Of a DNA stretch of 5,597 bases, positions 1 to 5,597 are shown piece by piece. The stretch spans positions 1 to 5,597 of the forward strand of contig WRFF01000108.1 in the NCBI GenBank assembly GCA_009778945.1. Reading direction: 5' to 3'. This DNA comes from Clostridiales bacterium. Lineage in GTDB: Bacteria > Bacillota > Clostridia > Peptostreptococcales > Anaerovoracaceae. A program made the translations under genes and the position numbers. Every line of letters starts with the position of its first letter. Position 1 is the stretch's first letter. The notes beneath the pieces were generated by a model. That model worked only from the letters and a program-made list of their open reading frames with translations, did no database searches and was not told where the DNA came from.

Positions 1-841
1 GAATTCATTCGGAACGTATAGCCTTTGGAAGAAAAACCCCGAGCAAGTCATAAACGCAGGAATTGCTGAGGCTAATGCCATGGGCGTAGCGGCCGGTCTT
101 TCCGCTTTAGGGTTCAAACCATATGTTCATTCATTCGCTCCGTTTGCGACTCGCCGTTCTTTTGATCAAAGCTTTCTATCTATCGGATACGGCGGAAACA
201 GCGCGCGTATTATCGGCTCTGATGCTGGCATCACGGCCGCTTTTAATGGCGGTACTCATATGCCATTTGAAGACATGGCTCTTATGCGTGCGATACCGCA
301 TTCTACAGTCATAGAAGTTTCTGACGCATCCATGTTTTCATCCATATTGCGATCGGTAAAAGATAAAGAAGGGGTTACCTACATAAGGACTTCAAGGAAG
401 ACATACCCCGCAATATACAGCAACGATCATGCATTTGCTATTGGTAAAGGTGAAATAATTCGTGACGGAAACGATGTCACAATCATCGCAATTGGCATAA
501 TGCTGGGTGAAGCGATGAAAGCCGCCGAAGCTCTCTCTTCTAAAGGGTTAAGCGTCAGGGTCGTTGACATGTTTACGGTCAAGCCAATAGATACAGATCT
601 ATTGAAAAAGTGCGCAGAAGAAACAAAGTGTATTGTTACTGCCGAAAATCACAACATCATTGGTGGTCTTGGTGACGCTGTCCTCGGGGCGCTTTCGGAA
701 ATGGAATTACTTGTAAAGACAGCTAAGGTTGGCATTCACGACGAATTCGGTGCGGTAGGCCCAGAAGATTTCCTTAAAGAAAAATTCGGACTAACCGCTG
801 ATTCGATTATCGCTACTATTCGTAAGATTTTAAACGCATGA
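1..841 (+). CDS. Transketolase family protein, C-terminal subunit (5' partial)
   Basis: The reading frame is open from base 2 to the TGA at 839-841, giving 279 visible residues; the true start lies before the window. It looks like the C-terminal half of a split transketolase: a pyrimidine-binding domain (about residues 1-135) and a transketolase C-terminal domain (about 145-275). With its N-terminal partner such a protein would form a cytosolic thiamine-diphosphate enzyme that moves two-carbon ketol units. Visible landmarks are GIAEAN at 20-25 with the catalytic Glu23, the aromatic cofactor pocket FAPFATR at 45-51, GGTHMP at 83-88 with His86, and TSRKT at 130-134 with Arg132 in the usual phosphate-binding position. 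The ATG at 80-82 is internal, because conserved sequence lies upstream of it. An N-terminal subunit gene probably sits just upstream, outside the window. Asp74 and Asn82 differ from classical transketolases, so the substrate is uncertain. The gene is AT-richer than its neighbours. Family assignment is firm; physiological role is not. Confidence 0.9.
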   Translation, partial: NSFGTYSLWKKNPEQVINAGIAEANAMGVAAGLSALGFKPYVHSFAPFATRRSFDQSFLSIGYGGNSARIIGSDAGITAAFNGGTHMPFEDMALMRAIPHSTVIEVSDASMFSSILRSVKDKEGVTYIRTSRKTYPAIYSNDHAFAIGKGEIIRDGNDVTIIAIGIMLGEAMKAAEALSSKGLSVRVVDMFTVKPIDTDLLKKCAEETKCIVTAENHNIIGGLGDAVLGALSEMELLVKTAKVGIHDEFGAVGPEDFLKEKFGLTADSIIATIRKILNA

Positions 842-861
842 GGCGGAGATAAAAGTACACG

Positions 862-883
862 AGAGGCTGTTTAAGAAGCCTCT
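862..883 (+). other. Small hairpin upstream of the terminator
   Basis: A perfect 7-bp stem pairs 862-868 (AGAGGCT) with 877-883 (AGCCTCT) around an 8-base loop. It lies 20 bases after the transketolase stop codon and 8 bases before the large terminator stem. It has no T-tract of its own (only TT follows), so it is unlikely to terminate alone. It may stabilise the transcript 3' end or simply be a remnant of the trailer. The pairing is seen directly; the role is inference. Confidence 0.45.
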
Positions 884-891
884 TCAAGGAG

Positions 892-936
892 AAGCAACGA
901 CGTCTCCGCCGACCGGCGGAGGCGTCGCTGCTTTTT
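892..936 (+). terminator. Intrinsic terminator after the transketolase gene
   Basis: A long GC-rich stem pairs 892-910 with 915-933 around a 4-base GACC loop. Along 19 positions there is one A-C mismatch (897/928) and one G-U wobble (903/922). A T-run at 932-936 follows directly. This is a strong Rho-independent terminator for the plus-strand gene ending at 841. Read on the minus strand the same stem is followed by a C/T-rich stretch rather than a T-run, so it would be at best a weak terminator for the converging permease gene, although the hairpin could still protect that transcript's end. Confidence 0.9.
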
Positions 937-980
937 GACGTTTATGGTTATGATATCAGGATTTTACGACTGTTTTTCCA

Positions 981-2528
981 TCAGGCGGTTTTGTCTTTGG
1001 ATCCGTCCATATAGGTTGTGATTTCGTCAAACTGGGCTATGCTGATGACGCTCTTGTGGTTTCTCATCATGATCGGATACAGAATCAGGGCGATAGCCAT
1101 TCCGATAAACCAGTTGACGCTGAAGGCCATACTGCCCGTACCGAGGCCGGGCGCCAGCAGAATAATCAGCATAACAACAGAAGCAACGACAAATGTTATG
1201 ACCGCGGCCATATTAAATCCCTTGCTGTAATTATATATGCCCGATTCTTCAGGATTATACAATTCAATCAAGTTCATATTCCTCTTTCTGACAATCCAAT
1301 AGTCCGCCACGGCGATTCCGTCAACAACGGCCAGGAAGGCACCGTAAACGGACAGCCAGTTCAAGATGCCGGCGTTGAGCAATGCCGGAGGCCACAGGAT
1401 CAGGGCAAGGATTCCGGTTAAAATTGCTCCCATAGCAAAATTGATTTTCTTCGGGGCGAAGTTTTCAAACATACGGGCGGGAGCCATGAGGTTCGCGTTT
1501 ACATTGAGGGTCAAGCTGGAAATCGCGATAATAATGGCTCCGATCAGCACAACGAATGCCGGGAATTGAACGATCAGCGTGACTGGTGTGCTGTACGCCG
1601 CCAAGGCGTCCGGATCCCCCAAAGGTTTTCCTTCTACGGCGATGATGGCGAAGGTTGTCATGATGGCGACAAGGCTGAAAAGAGCCATGGTAACGGGCAG
1701 CGCGATGCTTTGTCCCACAATATGGGTCTTTTGGGATTTCGCGTAACGGCAGAAATCCGGGATATTGAGCGCCAGCGTGGCCCAGAAAGCGATAACGGCG
1801 ATAAGGCCTACGAGGAAAGCATGGGCGAAAGCGCCATTGCTCGCGAACGTGGGCTGATATGCGAATATCTGCCCTACGCCTCCCGGTGTTTTGGAAACCG
1901 CCATGATGGCCCATATAAACAGGACTACCGCGGCGGCGCCCAAAAGCGGCCCGGCGAAAGCCGCCAGTTTCTTCATGGCCTGAGGCCCGAAGATACCGAC
2001 GATGATGTTTATGACCCAGAAAGCGATAAAGATAATGTAGGCGTGGCCTGTAACGTTTGCCCATCCCTTCGCGAAAGCGGCAACGCAGGCGTCAATGGCG
2101 GTCGCTCCGAACCAGCAGTTGAGGCCGAACCACCCCGCGGCGATGGTCCCGCGGACAATCGTCGGGATATGCGCGCCCTTCAGGCCGAACCACAACCTTG
2201 CGAATACCGCGTAGGGGATGCCATACTTTGTTCCTGCATTGGAATTCAATAGAATAACAACAAGAATAATAATGTTTCCCGCGATCATTGTGATCATTGC
2301 CTGAGCAAGGTTCATCCCCGACTGAATAAGGCCGATAGCCATCGAGTAAGTCGGCAGACAAATGCACATGCCGATCCAAAGAGCGGCGTAGTTGTATGTC
2401 CGCCAGGTGTGCTCTTCCATTGTGCAAGGGCGGAGATCCTCATTCCATAAGGGGCTGTCCTTTCTTGAGTCGATGGCCTCCCCGGTCAGGGCGACGATAC
2501 CCATTGGGTTGATGATTTGTGTTTTCAT
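981..2528 (-). CDS. NCS1 family nucleobase/hydantoin/allantoin-type permease
   Basis: A 515-residue integral membrane protein of the nucleobase:cation symporter-1 family, which imports nucleobases or related rings (uracil, cytosine, allantoin, hydantoin, thiamine) with a cation. Length and hydropathy fit about 12 membrane helices with the LeuT-like fold known for this family. Family landmarks are SPLWNEDLRP at 25-34, NYAALWIGM at 46-54, GTKYGIPYAVFAR at 99-111, GWFGLNCWFGA at 132-142, ALNIPDFCRYAKSQ at 253-266, the NVNANLMAPARM segment at 342-353, and ADYWIVRKR at 408-416. The ATG at 2526-2528 is chosen because AAGGAGG lies 8 bases upstream; a longer in-frame extension to 2801 would run through secG and lacks family similarity. 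A hairpin and T-rich tract separate it from secG, so it probably has its own promoter. No purine, pyrimidine or allantoin catabolic gene is in view, so the substrate cannot be named. Asn137 stands where many relatives have Gln. Confidence 0.93.
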   Translation of the reverse strand: MKTQIINPMGIVALTGEAIDSRKDSPLWNEDLRPCTMEEHTWRTYNYAALWIGMCICLPTYSMAIGLIQSGMNLAQAMITMIAGNIIILVVILLNSNAGTKYGIPYAVFARLWFGLKGAHIPTIVRGTIAAGWFGLNCWFGATAIDACVAAFAKGWANVTGHAYIIFIAFWVINIIVGIFGPQAMKKLAAFAGPLLGAAAVVLFIWAIMAVSKTPGGVGQIFAYQPTFASNGAFAHAFLVGLIAVIAFWATLALNIPDFCRYAKSQKTHIVGQSIALPVTMALFSLVAIMTTFAIIAVEGKPLGDPDALAAYSTPVTLIVQFPAFVVLIGAIIIAISSLTLNVNANLMAPARMFENFAPKKINFAMGAILTGILALILWPPALLNAGILNWLSVYGAFLAVVDGIAVADYWIVRKRNMNLIELYNPEESGIYNYSKGFNMAAVITFVVASVVMLIILLAPGLGTGSMAFSVNWFIGMAIALILYPIMMRNHKSVISIAQFDEITTYMDGSKDKTA

Positions 2529-2536
2529 GAATGATT

Positions 2537-2543
2537 CCTCCTT
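2537..2543 (-). promoter_or_regulatory. Shine-Dalgarno site of the NCS1 permease
   Basis: On the minus strand this reads AAGGAGG, 8 bases before the ATG at 2526-2528. It fixes the permease start and argues against the longer in-frame extension toward 2801. I found no convincing -10/-35 pair in the short space up to the upstream hairpin; the AT-rich stretch 2545-2590 is where a promoter would have to lie. Confidence 0.85.
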
Positions 2544-2576
2544 CTCAATAACAAACCTCTTTCCAATACAATAACG

Positions 2577-2608
2577 ACAAAAACAAAACAAAGCGGCAAG
2601 ACGCCGCT
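2577..2608 (-). terminator. Probable intrinsic terminator after secG
   Basis: On the minus strand a 6-bp stem AGCGGC/GCCGCT (2603-2608 with 2592-2597) closes a 5-base loop and is followed by a T-rich tract, TTGTTTTGTTTTTG. It begins 14 bases beyond the secG stop. The stem is short and the T-tract is interrupted by G, so termination may be partial. If it works, it ends the gap-pgk-tpiA-secG transcript before the permease gene. Confidence 0.7.
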
Positions 2609-2622
2609 CTGCTGCAATCAAA

Positions 2623-2856
2623 TCATTGCGTAAGCCATACGAGGAGCAGGGATGTCGCGATAAAGACAGCCGCCCCGGCAATCGTGATTCTCGTAAAGAA
2701 CCGCTCCCAGCCCCGGCTCTTCTTTTTTCCGAAGAGCTGTTCGGCGCCGCCGCCAATCGAACCCGAAAGGCCGGCGCTGTTTCCCTGCTGCAGGAGCACA
2801 AACGCGATAAGCACGATGCTTGCGGCCAAGAGTAATATTTTGAGTGCCAATACCAA
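2623..2856 (-). CDS. secG: Preprotein translocase subunit SecG
   Basis: A 77-residue protein matching SecG, the small non-essential subunit that supports the SecYE protein-export channel in the cytoplasmic membrane. Two hydrophobic helices (about residues 2-23 and 56-75) flank the conserved cytoplasmic loop: LLQQGNSAGLSG at 21-32, GGGAEQLFG at 35-43, then the basic KKKSRG at 44-49. The length is typical. The start is a TTG at 2854-2856, chosen because GGAGG lies 8 bases upstream and no ATG or GTG is better placed. It sits 49 bases after tpiA with no terminator seen between them, so it is probably co-transcribed with the glycolytic genes, an arrangement seen in other Bacillota. A hairpin and T-rich tract follow it. 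Confidence 0.96.
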   Translation of the reverse strand: MVLALKILLLAASIVLIAFVLLQQGNSAGLSGSIGGGAEQLFGKKKSRGWERFFTRITIAGAAVFIATSLLLVWLTQ

Positions 2857-2864
2857 ATTCCCTA

Positions 2865-2869
2865 CCTCC
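2865..2869 (-). promoter_or_regulatory. Shine-Dalgarno site supporting the TTG start of secG
   Basis: The minus strand reads GGAGG here, 8 bases before the TTG at 2854-2856. This spacing is what supports the unusual TTG start. The site lies in the 49-base tpiA-secG gap. Confidence 0.85.
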
Positions 2870-2905
2870 GAAAACGCTTTGTTCCAGTACTGTGTTATAA
2901 ACGAT

Positions 2906-3682
2906 TTATTTTACCATAGCCGAAACCGCATTGCAAATTTCGTGGAACTGCTCGGGCACCAGGCTTGCGCCGCCCACAAGCGCGCCGTCGATATCAGGCT
3001 GCGCCAGCAGTTCTTCCGCATTTTCCGGTTTCACGCTTCCGCCGTATTGAATGCAGATCCTGTCCGCCGCTTCCACACCGTATAGCGAAACGAGCGTTTG
3101 CCGGATAAAAGCGCACATCTCCTGCGCCTGATCCGCCGTGGCCGTGCGTCCCGTGCCGATCGCCCACACAGGCTCGTAAGCGATCACCGCCTCCACGGCG
3201 TTCGCCTCCGGGATCCCGGAAAGGCCCGCACGCAACTGTCTCTCCACAACGGCAAACGCCTGTCCGGCGTCACGTTCTTTGAGCGTTTCCCCGATACAAA
3301 AAATCGGGACAATCTCCGCAGCGAAAGCCGCTTCTAATTTCCGATTGACGGTTTCGTCCGTCTCCGCGAAATATTGACGACGCTCCGAATGCCCGATGAT
3401 GCAGATATCCACACCTATCTCCTTCAACATCGGCGCAGAGATCTCGCCCGTATAGGCGCCTTCTTCCGCGAAATGCATGTTCTGCGCGCCGACGCCGACA
3501 GAAGAGCCGCGGAACGCCTCTTCCAGCGCGGCAAGCTGCGTGAATGGCGCGCAAATCGCCAGATCCGCCTGGGGGATCGGTTTTTCTTCAAGCAACATCC
3601 GGAACATCTGTGCAAAGACAGTCGCTTCCGCAGTCGTTTTGTACATCTTCCAGTTGCCTGCGATAAATTTCCTTCGCGCCAT
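2906..3682 (-). CDS. tpiA: Triosephosphate isomerase
   Basis: A 258-residue cytosolic TIM-barrel enzyme that interconverts dihydroxyacetone phosphate and glyceraldehyde 3-phosphate in glycolysis and gluconeogenesis. All active-site landmarks are present: GNWKM at 9-13 with Asn10 and Lys12, GHSERR at 97-102 with the catalytic His98, AYEPVWAIGTG at 168-178 with the catalytic base Glu170 and flexible loop 6, YGGSV at 213-217, and the phosphate-binding GALVGGAS at 233-240. The length is close to the usual bacterial 250 residues. The ATG at 3680-3682 directly follows the pgk TAA with no base between, and its ribosome-binding site lies within the end of pgk, so the two are very likely translationally coupled. 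It is the third of the gap-pgk-tpiA series and is followed by secG. No missing residues or frame problems are seen. Confidence 0.98.
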   Translation of the reverse strand: MARRKFIAGNWKMYKTTAEATVFAQMFRMLLEEKPIPQADLAICAPFTQLAALEEAFRGSSVGVGAQNMHFAEEGAYTGEISAPMLKEIGVDICIIGHSERRQYFAETDETVNRKLEAAFAAEIVPIFCIGETLKERDAGQAFAVVERQLRAGLSGIPEANAVEAVIAYEPVWAIGTGRTATADQAQEMCAFIRQTLVSLYGVEAADRICIQYGGSVKPENAEELLAQPDIDGALVGGASLVPEQFHEICNAVSAMVK

Positions 3683-4900
3683 TTATTTGTCCTCGCAAAC
3701 CTCAACGCCGGGAAGCGGAAGGCCTTCCAGGAACTCCAGGGAAGCGCCGCCTCCCGTGGAGACATGTGACATCCTGTCCGAGAGGCCGAACTGCGCGACC
3801 GCCGCCGCCGAATCGCCGCCGCCGATGACCGTGACCGTCCCGGCATCTGTCGCTTCCGCCATCGCCTCGGCGATCGCGCGCGTCCCCACCGCGAAAGCCG
3901 GCATTTCAAAAACGCCCATCGGCCCGTTCCACAGGATCGTACTCGCCTTCTTGATTTCCTGCGTGAAAATATCGATGGTTTCGGGGCCTATGTCGAGCCC
4001 CATACGTTCGCCCGGAATCCCGCCTGGCGGCGTCATCTCATAGACCGCGGACGGCGCGTCGTTTTCAAACGCATCCGCCGCCACAGCGTCTGTCGGCAGC
4101 AGGAAAGCCTTTCCCGCCGTCTTCGCCTTTTCCATGAGCTGCGCCGCGAGCGCCAGTCCGTCTTCGTCTAAGAGAGACCGACCGATCTCGCAGCCTTCCG
4201 ACTTCAGGAAGGTATAGGCCATGCCGCCGCCGATCAGAAGCGTATCCGCCTTTTCAATGAGCGTTTCGATGACCTTGATCTTATCCGCAACCTTCGCGCC
4301 GCCGAGAATGGCGACAAACGGGCGCTTGGGATCGTTCAAAGCCTCTCCGAGGAATTTCAGTTCCTTTTCCATAAGGAATCCCGTGACGGCCGGAAGATAA
4401 TCCGCGACGCCCGCCGTGGACGCGTGGCGCCGGTGCGCGGAACCGAACGCGTCGTTCACGAAAATGTCCGCGAGCGAAGCGAGCTCCTTTGCGTACGGAG
4501 CCTGCGCCGCGGAATCCTTTGCTTCCTCTTCGGGGCGAAACCGCGTGTTTTCAAGCAGCATCACTTCGCCTGGAGCGAGCGAGGCGGCCTTTGCTTTCAC
4601 AGCGTCGTTTATGATCTCCGGCACGCTTTCAAACCAGACCGGGCGCCCGAGCTTTTTCGACAGATCCGCCGCGACGGGCGCAAGGCTGTACTTCGGATCC
4701 GCTTTGCCGTCCGGCCTTCCGAGATGGCTCATCAGGATGATTTTCGCGCCTTGTGCGATCAGGTATTCGATCGTAGGCATCGCGCCCGTGATGCGCGTAT
4801 CGTCCGTGATCTTTCCGGCCTCGTCAATCGGCACGTTGAAATCGCAGCGCACAAGCACAGTTTTGTTATGAACGTCGATATCGCGTACTGTCTTTTTCAT
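3683..4900 (-). CDS. pgk: Phosphoglycerate kinase
   Basis: A 405-residue two-domain cytosolic kinase that transfers phosphate from 1,3-bisphosphoglycerate to ADP, the first ATP-forming step of lower glycolysis. N-domain substrate-binding features are VLVRCDFNVP at 15-24, Arg36, SHLGRP at 58-63, the ENTRF segment at 117-121 with Arg120, and GSAHRRHAST at 153-162 (Arg157). C-domain nucleotide-binding features are GGAKVADKI at 200-208 with Lys204, WNGPMGVFE at 324-332, GGGDSAAAV at 360-368 and STGGGASLEFLEG at 381-393. The length is normal. The ATG at 4898-4900 is preceded 7 bases upstream by GGAGG; the in-frame stretch further upstream runs into gap and is not family-like. It begins 20 bases after the gap stop codon and ends flush against the tpiA start, consistent with one operon. 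Confidence 0.98.
   Translation of the reverse strand: MKKTVRDIDVHNKTVLVRCDFNVPIDEAGKITDDTRITGAMPTIEYLIAQGAKIILMSHLGRPDGKADPKYSLAPVAADLSKKLGRPVWFESVPEIINDAVKAKAASLAPGEVMLLENTRFRPEEEAKDSAAQAPYAKELASLADIFVNDAFGSAHRRHASTAGVADYLPAVTGFLMEKELKFLGEALNDPKRPFVAILGGAKVADKIKVIETLIEKADTLLIGGGMAYTFLKSEGCEIGRSLLDEDGLALAAQLMEKAKTAGKAFLLPTDAVAADAFENDAPSAVYEMTPPGGIPGERMGLDIGPETIDIFTQEIKKASTILWNGPMGVFEMPAFAVGTRAIAEAMAEATDAGTVTVIGGGDSAAAVAQFGLSDRMSHVSTGGGASLEFLEGLPLPGVEVCEDK
3690..3694 (-). promoter_or_regulatory. tpiA ribosome-binding site inside the end of pgk
   Basis: The minus strand reads GAGGA, 7 bases before the tpiA ATG and within the last codons of pgk. Combined with the TAA-ATG junction, this suggests that ribosomes finishing pgk start tpiA directly. 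Confidence 0.7.
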
Positions 4901-4907
4901 AATTGCG

Positions 4908-4912
4908 CCTCC
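4908..4912 (-). promoter_or_regulatory. Shine-Dalgarno site of pgk
   Basis: The minus strand reads GGAGG, 7 bases before the ATG at 4898-4900 and inside the 20-base gap-pgk spacer. It decides the pgk start over the longer in-frame possibility beginning at 4978 inside gap. Confidence 0.85.
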
Positions 4913-4920
4913 GTGCTTCT

Positions 4921-5597
4921 TTATTTGTGCCGGATGACGTAATCGATCAAATCGACCGCGCGGTTGGAATAACCCCACTCGTTGTCATACCAGGAGACGA
5001 CTTTCAGGAGATTGTCGCCGACGACCATCGTCGAAAGCGCGTCTACGATCGAAGAGCGTATGTCGCCCCGGAAATCCACCGATACGAGCGGTTCCTCACA
5101 GTAGCCGAGAATACCCTTCATTTCACTTTCGGACGCCGCCTTCAGCGCCGCATTCACGGCCTGCGCATCTGTCGGTTTGGACAACTCGAAGACGACATCC
5201 ACAACCGAAACTGCCGGCGTTGGCACGCGCATCGCAAATCCGTTAAGTTTGCCTTTAAGCTGCGGCAGCACGAGCGCCACGGCTTTCGCCGCGCCGGTTG
5301 TCGTCGGAATGATTGACAATCCCGCCGCGCGCGCGCGCCGGAGATCTTTGTGCGGCAGGTCGAGGATTTTTTGATCGTTCGTATAGGAATGCACTGTCGT
5401 CATCAGGCCTTTCACAATGCCATATTCGCGATCGATGACCTTGGCCACAGGCGCCAGGCAGTTCGTCGTACAGGACGCGTTTGAGATGATATGATGCTTT
5501 GCCGGATCGTAACGATCCTCATTGACGCCCATCACAATCGTGATATCCTCATCCGTCGCCGGAGCCGAGATGATGACCTTTTTGGCGCCTGCTTCCA
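4921..5597 (-). CDS. gap: Glyceraldehyde-3-phosphate dehydrogenase (5' partial)
   Basis: The C-terminal 224 residues of a phosphorylating, NAD(P)-dependent type I GAPDH are visible; roughly 110 N-terminal residues carrying most of the nucleotide-binding fold lie beyond the window. The enzyme oxidises glyceraldehyde 3-phosphate to 1,3-bisphosphoglycerate in the cytosol, feeding pgk next door. Visible landmarks are SNASCTTNCLAP at visible residues 38-49 with the catalytic Cys42, the catalytic His69 in TTVHSYTNDQ (27 residues on, the canonical spacing), the RRARAAG segment, IPTTTGAAKA, RVPTPAVSVVD, RGDIRSS and the C-terminal SWYDNEWGYSNR. The frame continues unbroken through the GTG and ATG codons near 5535 to the window edge, so those are internal. 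The coenzyme preference cannot be judged, because the deciding N-terminal residues are missing. The operon promoter and any regulator gene also lie outside the window. Confidence 0.97.
   Translation of the reverse strand, partial: EAGAKKVIISAPATDEDITIVMGVNEDRYDPAKHHIISNASCTTNCLAPVAKVIDREYGIVKGLMTTVHSYTNDQKILDLPHKDLRRARAAGLSIIPTTTGAAKAVALVLPQLKGKLNGFAMRVPTPAVSVVDVVFELSKPTDAQAVNAALKAASESEMKGILGYCEEPLVSVDFRGDIRSSIVDALSTMVVGDNLLKVVSWYDNEWGYSNRAVDLIDYVIRHK

Noticed and set aside
892..933. The long hairpin as a full bidirectional terminator also serving the permease gene
   Set aside because: On the minus strand the stem is followed by a mixed C/T stretch and not a T-run, so efficient termination in that direction is not supported.
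1566..2252. 228-residue plus-strand open frame opposite the permease gene
   Set aside because: It is rich in Gly, Arg, Asp and Glu as expected for an antisense shadow of a GC-rich membrane-protein gene, with no family motif, and it lies fully opposite a clear gene.
2529..2801. N-terminal extension of the permease frame to an ATG near 2801 (606 residues)
   Set aside because: The extension runs through secG in another frame, is arginine/serine/cysteine-rich without family similarity, and the internal ATG at 2526-2528 has an excellent AAGGAGG site.
2894..2899. TATAAC on the minus strand as a -10 box for secG
   Set aside because: It lies at a plausible distance from the TTG start, but no -35-like sequence is found about 17 bases upstream, so a promoter is not supported.
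3424..3909. 161-residue minus-strand open frame spanning the tpiA-pgk junction
   Set aside because: Out of frame with both genes, very arginine-rich and without motifs; it is a frame shadow of high-GC coding sequence.
4424..4942. 172-residue plus-strand open frame opposite pgk
   Set aside because: Arg/His-rich, no motif, opposite an unambiguous pgk gene.
4901..4978. N-terminal extension of pgk by 26 residues
   Set aside because: It overlaps the end of gap, has no similarity to the family, and the ATG at 4898-4900 has a well-placed GGAGG and gives a normal-length protein.
1..5597. Mobile elements, CRISPR arrays, tRNA or rRNA genes, riboswitches
   Set aside because: No transposase, direct-repeat array, cloverleaf or recognisable riboswitch core was seen; intergenic gaps are at most about 140 bases.

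Overview
The window reads as chromosomal DNA of a bacterium, most likely a member of the Bacillota (Firmicutes). The reasons are strong Shine-Dalgarno sites in front of most starts, a gap-pgk-tpiA glycolytic cluster followed by secG, and a SecG sequence of the Bacillus/Clostridia style. The exact lineage cannot be fixed from the sequence alone. Five of the six genes are on the minus strand. One gene, at the left edge, is on the plus strand.

Left part (1-980): the 3' portion of a split (two-subunit) transketolase-type gene runs rightward and ends at 841. Two tandem hairpins follow it, and the second is a long GC-rich stem with a T-tract, so it is a clear intrinsic terminator. This gene is visibly more AT-rich (roughly mid-40s % GC by eye) than everything to its right.

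Middle part (981-2622): a leftward NCS1-family permease (nucleobase, hydantoin or allantoin type) converges on the transketolase gene. It is separated from secG by a short hairpin and T-rich tract, so it is probably its own transcription unit.

Right part (2623-5597): a compact leftward cluster in the order gap (5' end beyond the window), pgk, tpiA, secG. gap and pgk are 20 bases apart, the pgk stop directly abuts the tpiA start, and secG follows after 49 bases with a TTG start. gap, pgk and tpiA encode consecutive or linked steps of lower glycolysis: triose-phosphate interconversion, oxidation to 1,3-bisphosphoglycerate, and ATP formation. SecG is the small subunit of the protein-export channel and is a common but functionally unrelated neighbour of this cluster. 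The gpmI and eno genes that often sit between tpiA and secG are absent here.

No mobile element, CRISPR array, tRNA or rRNA is visible, and I see no evidence of an undescribed system. The points most worth a second look are the altered substrate-pocket residues of the transketolase subunit, the Asn at a usual Gln position in the permease, and the compositional step near 840-980.
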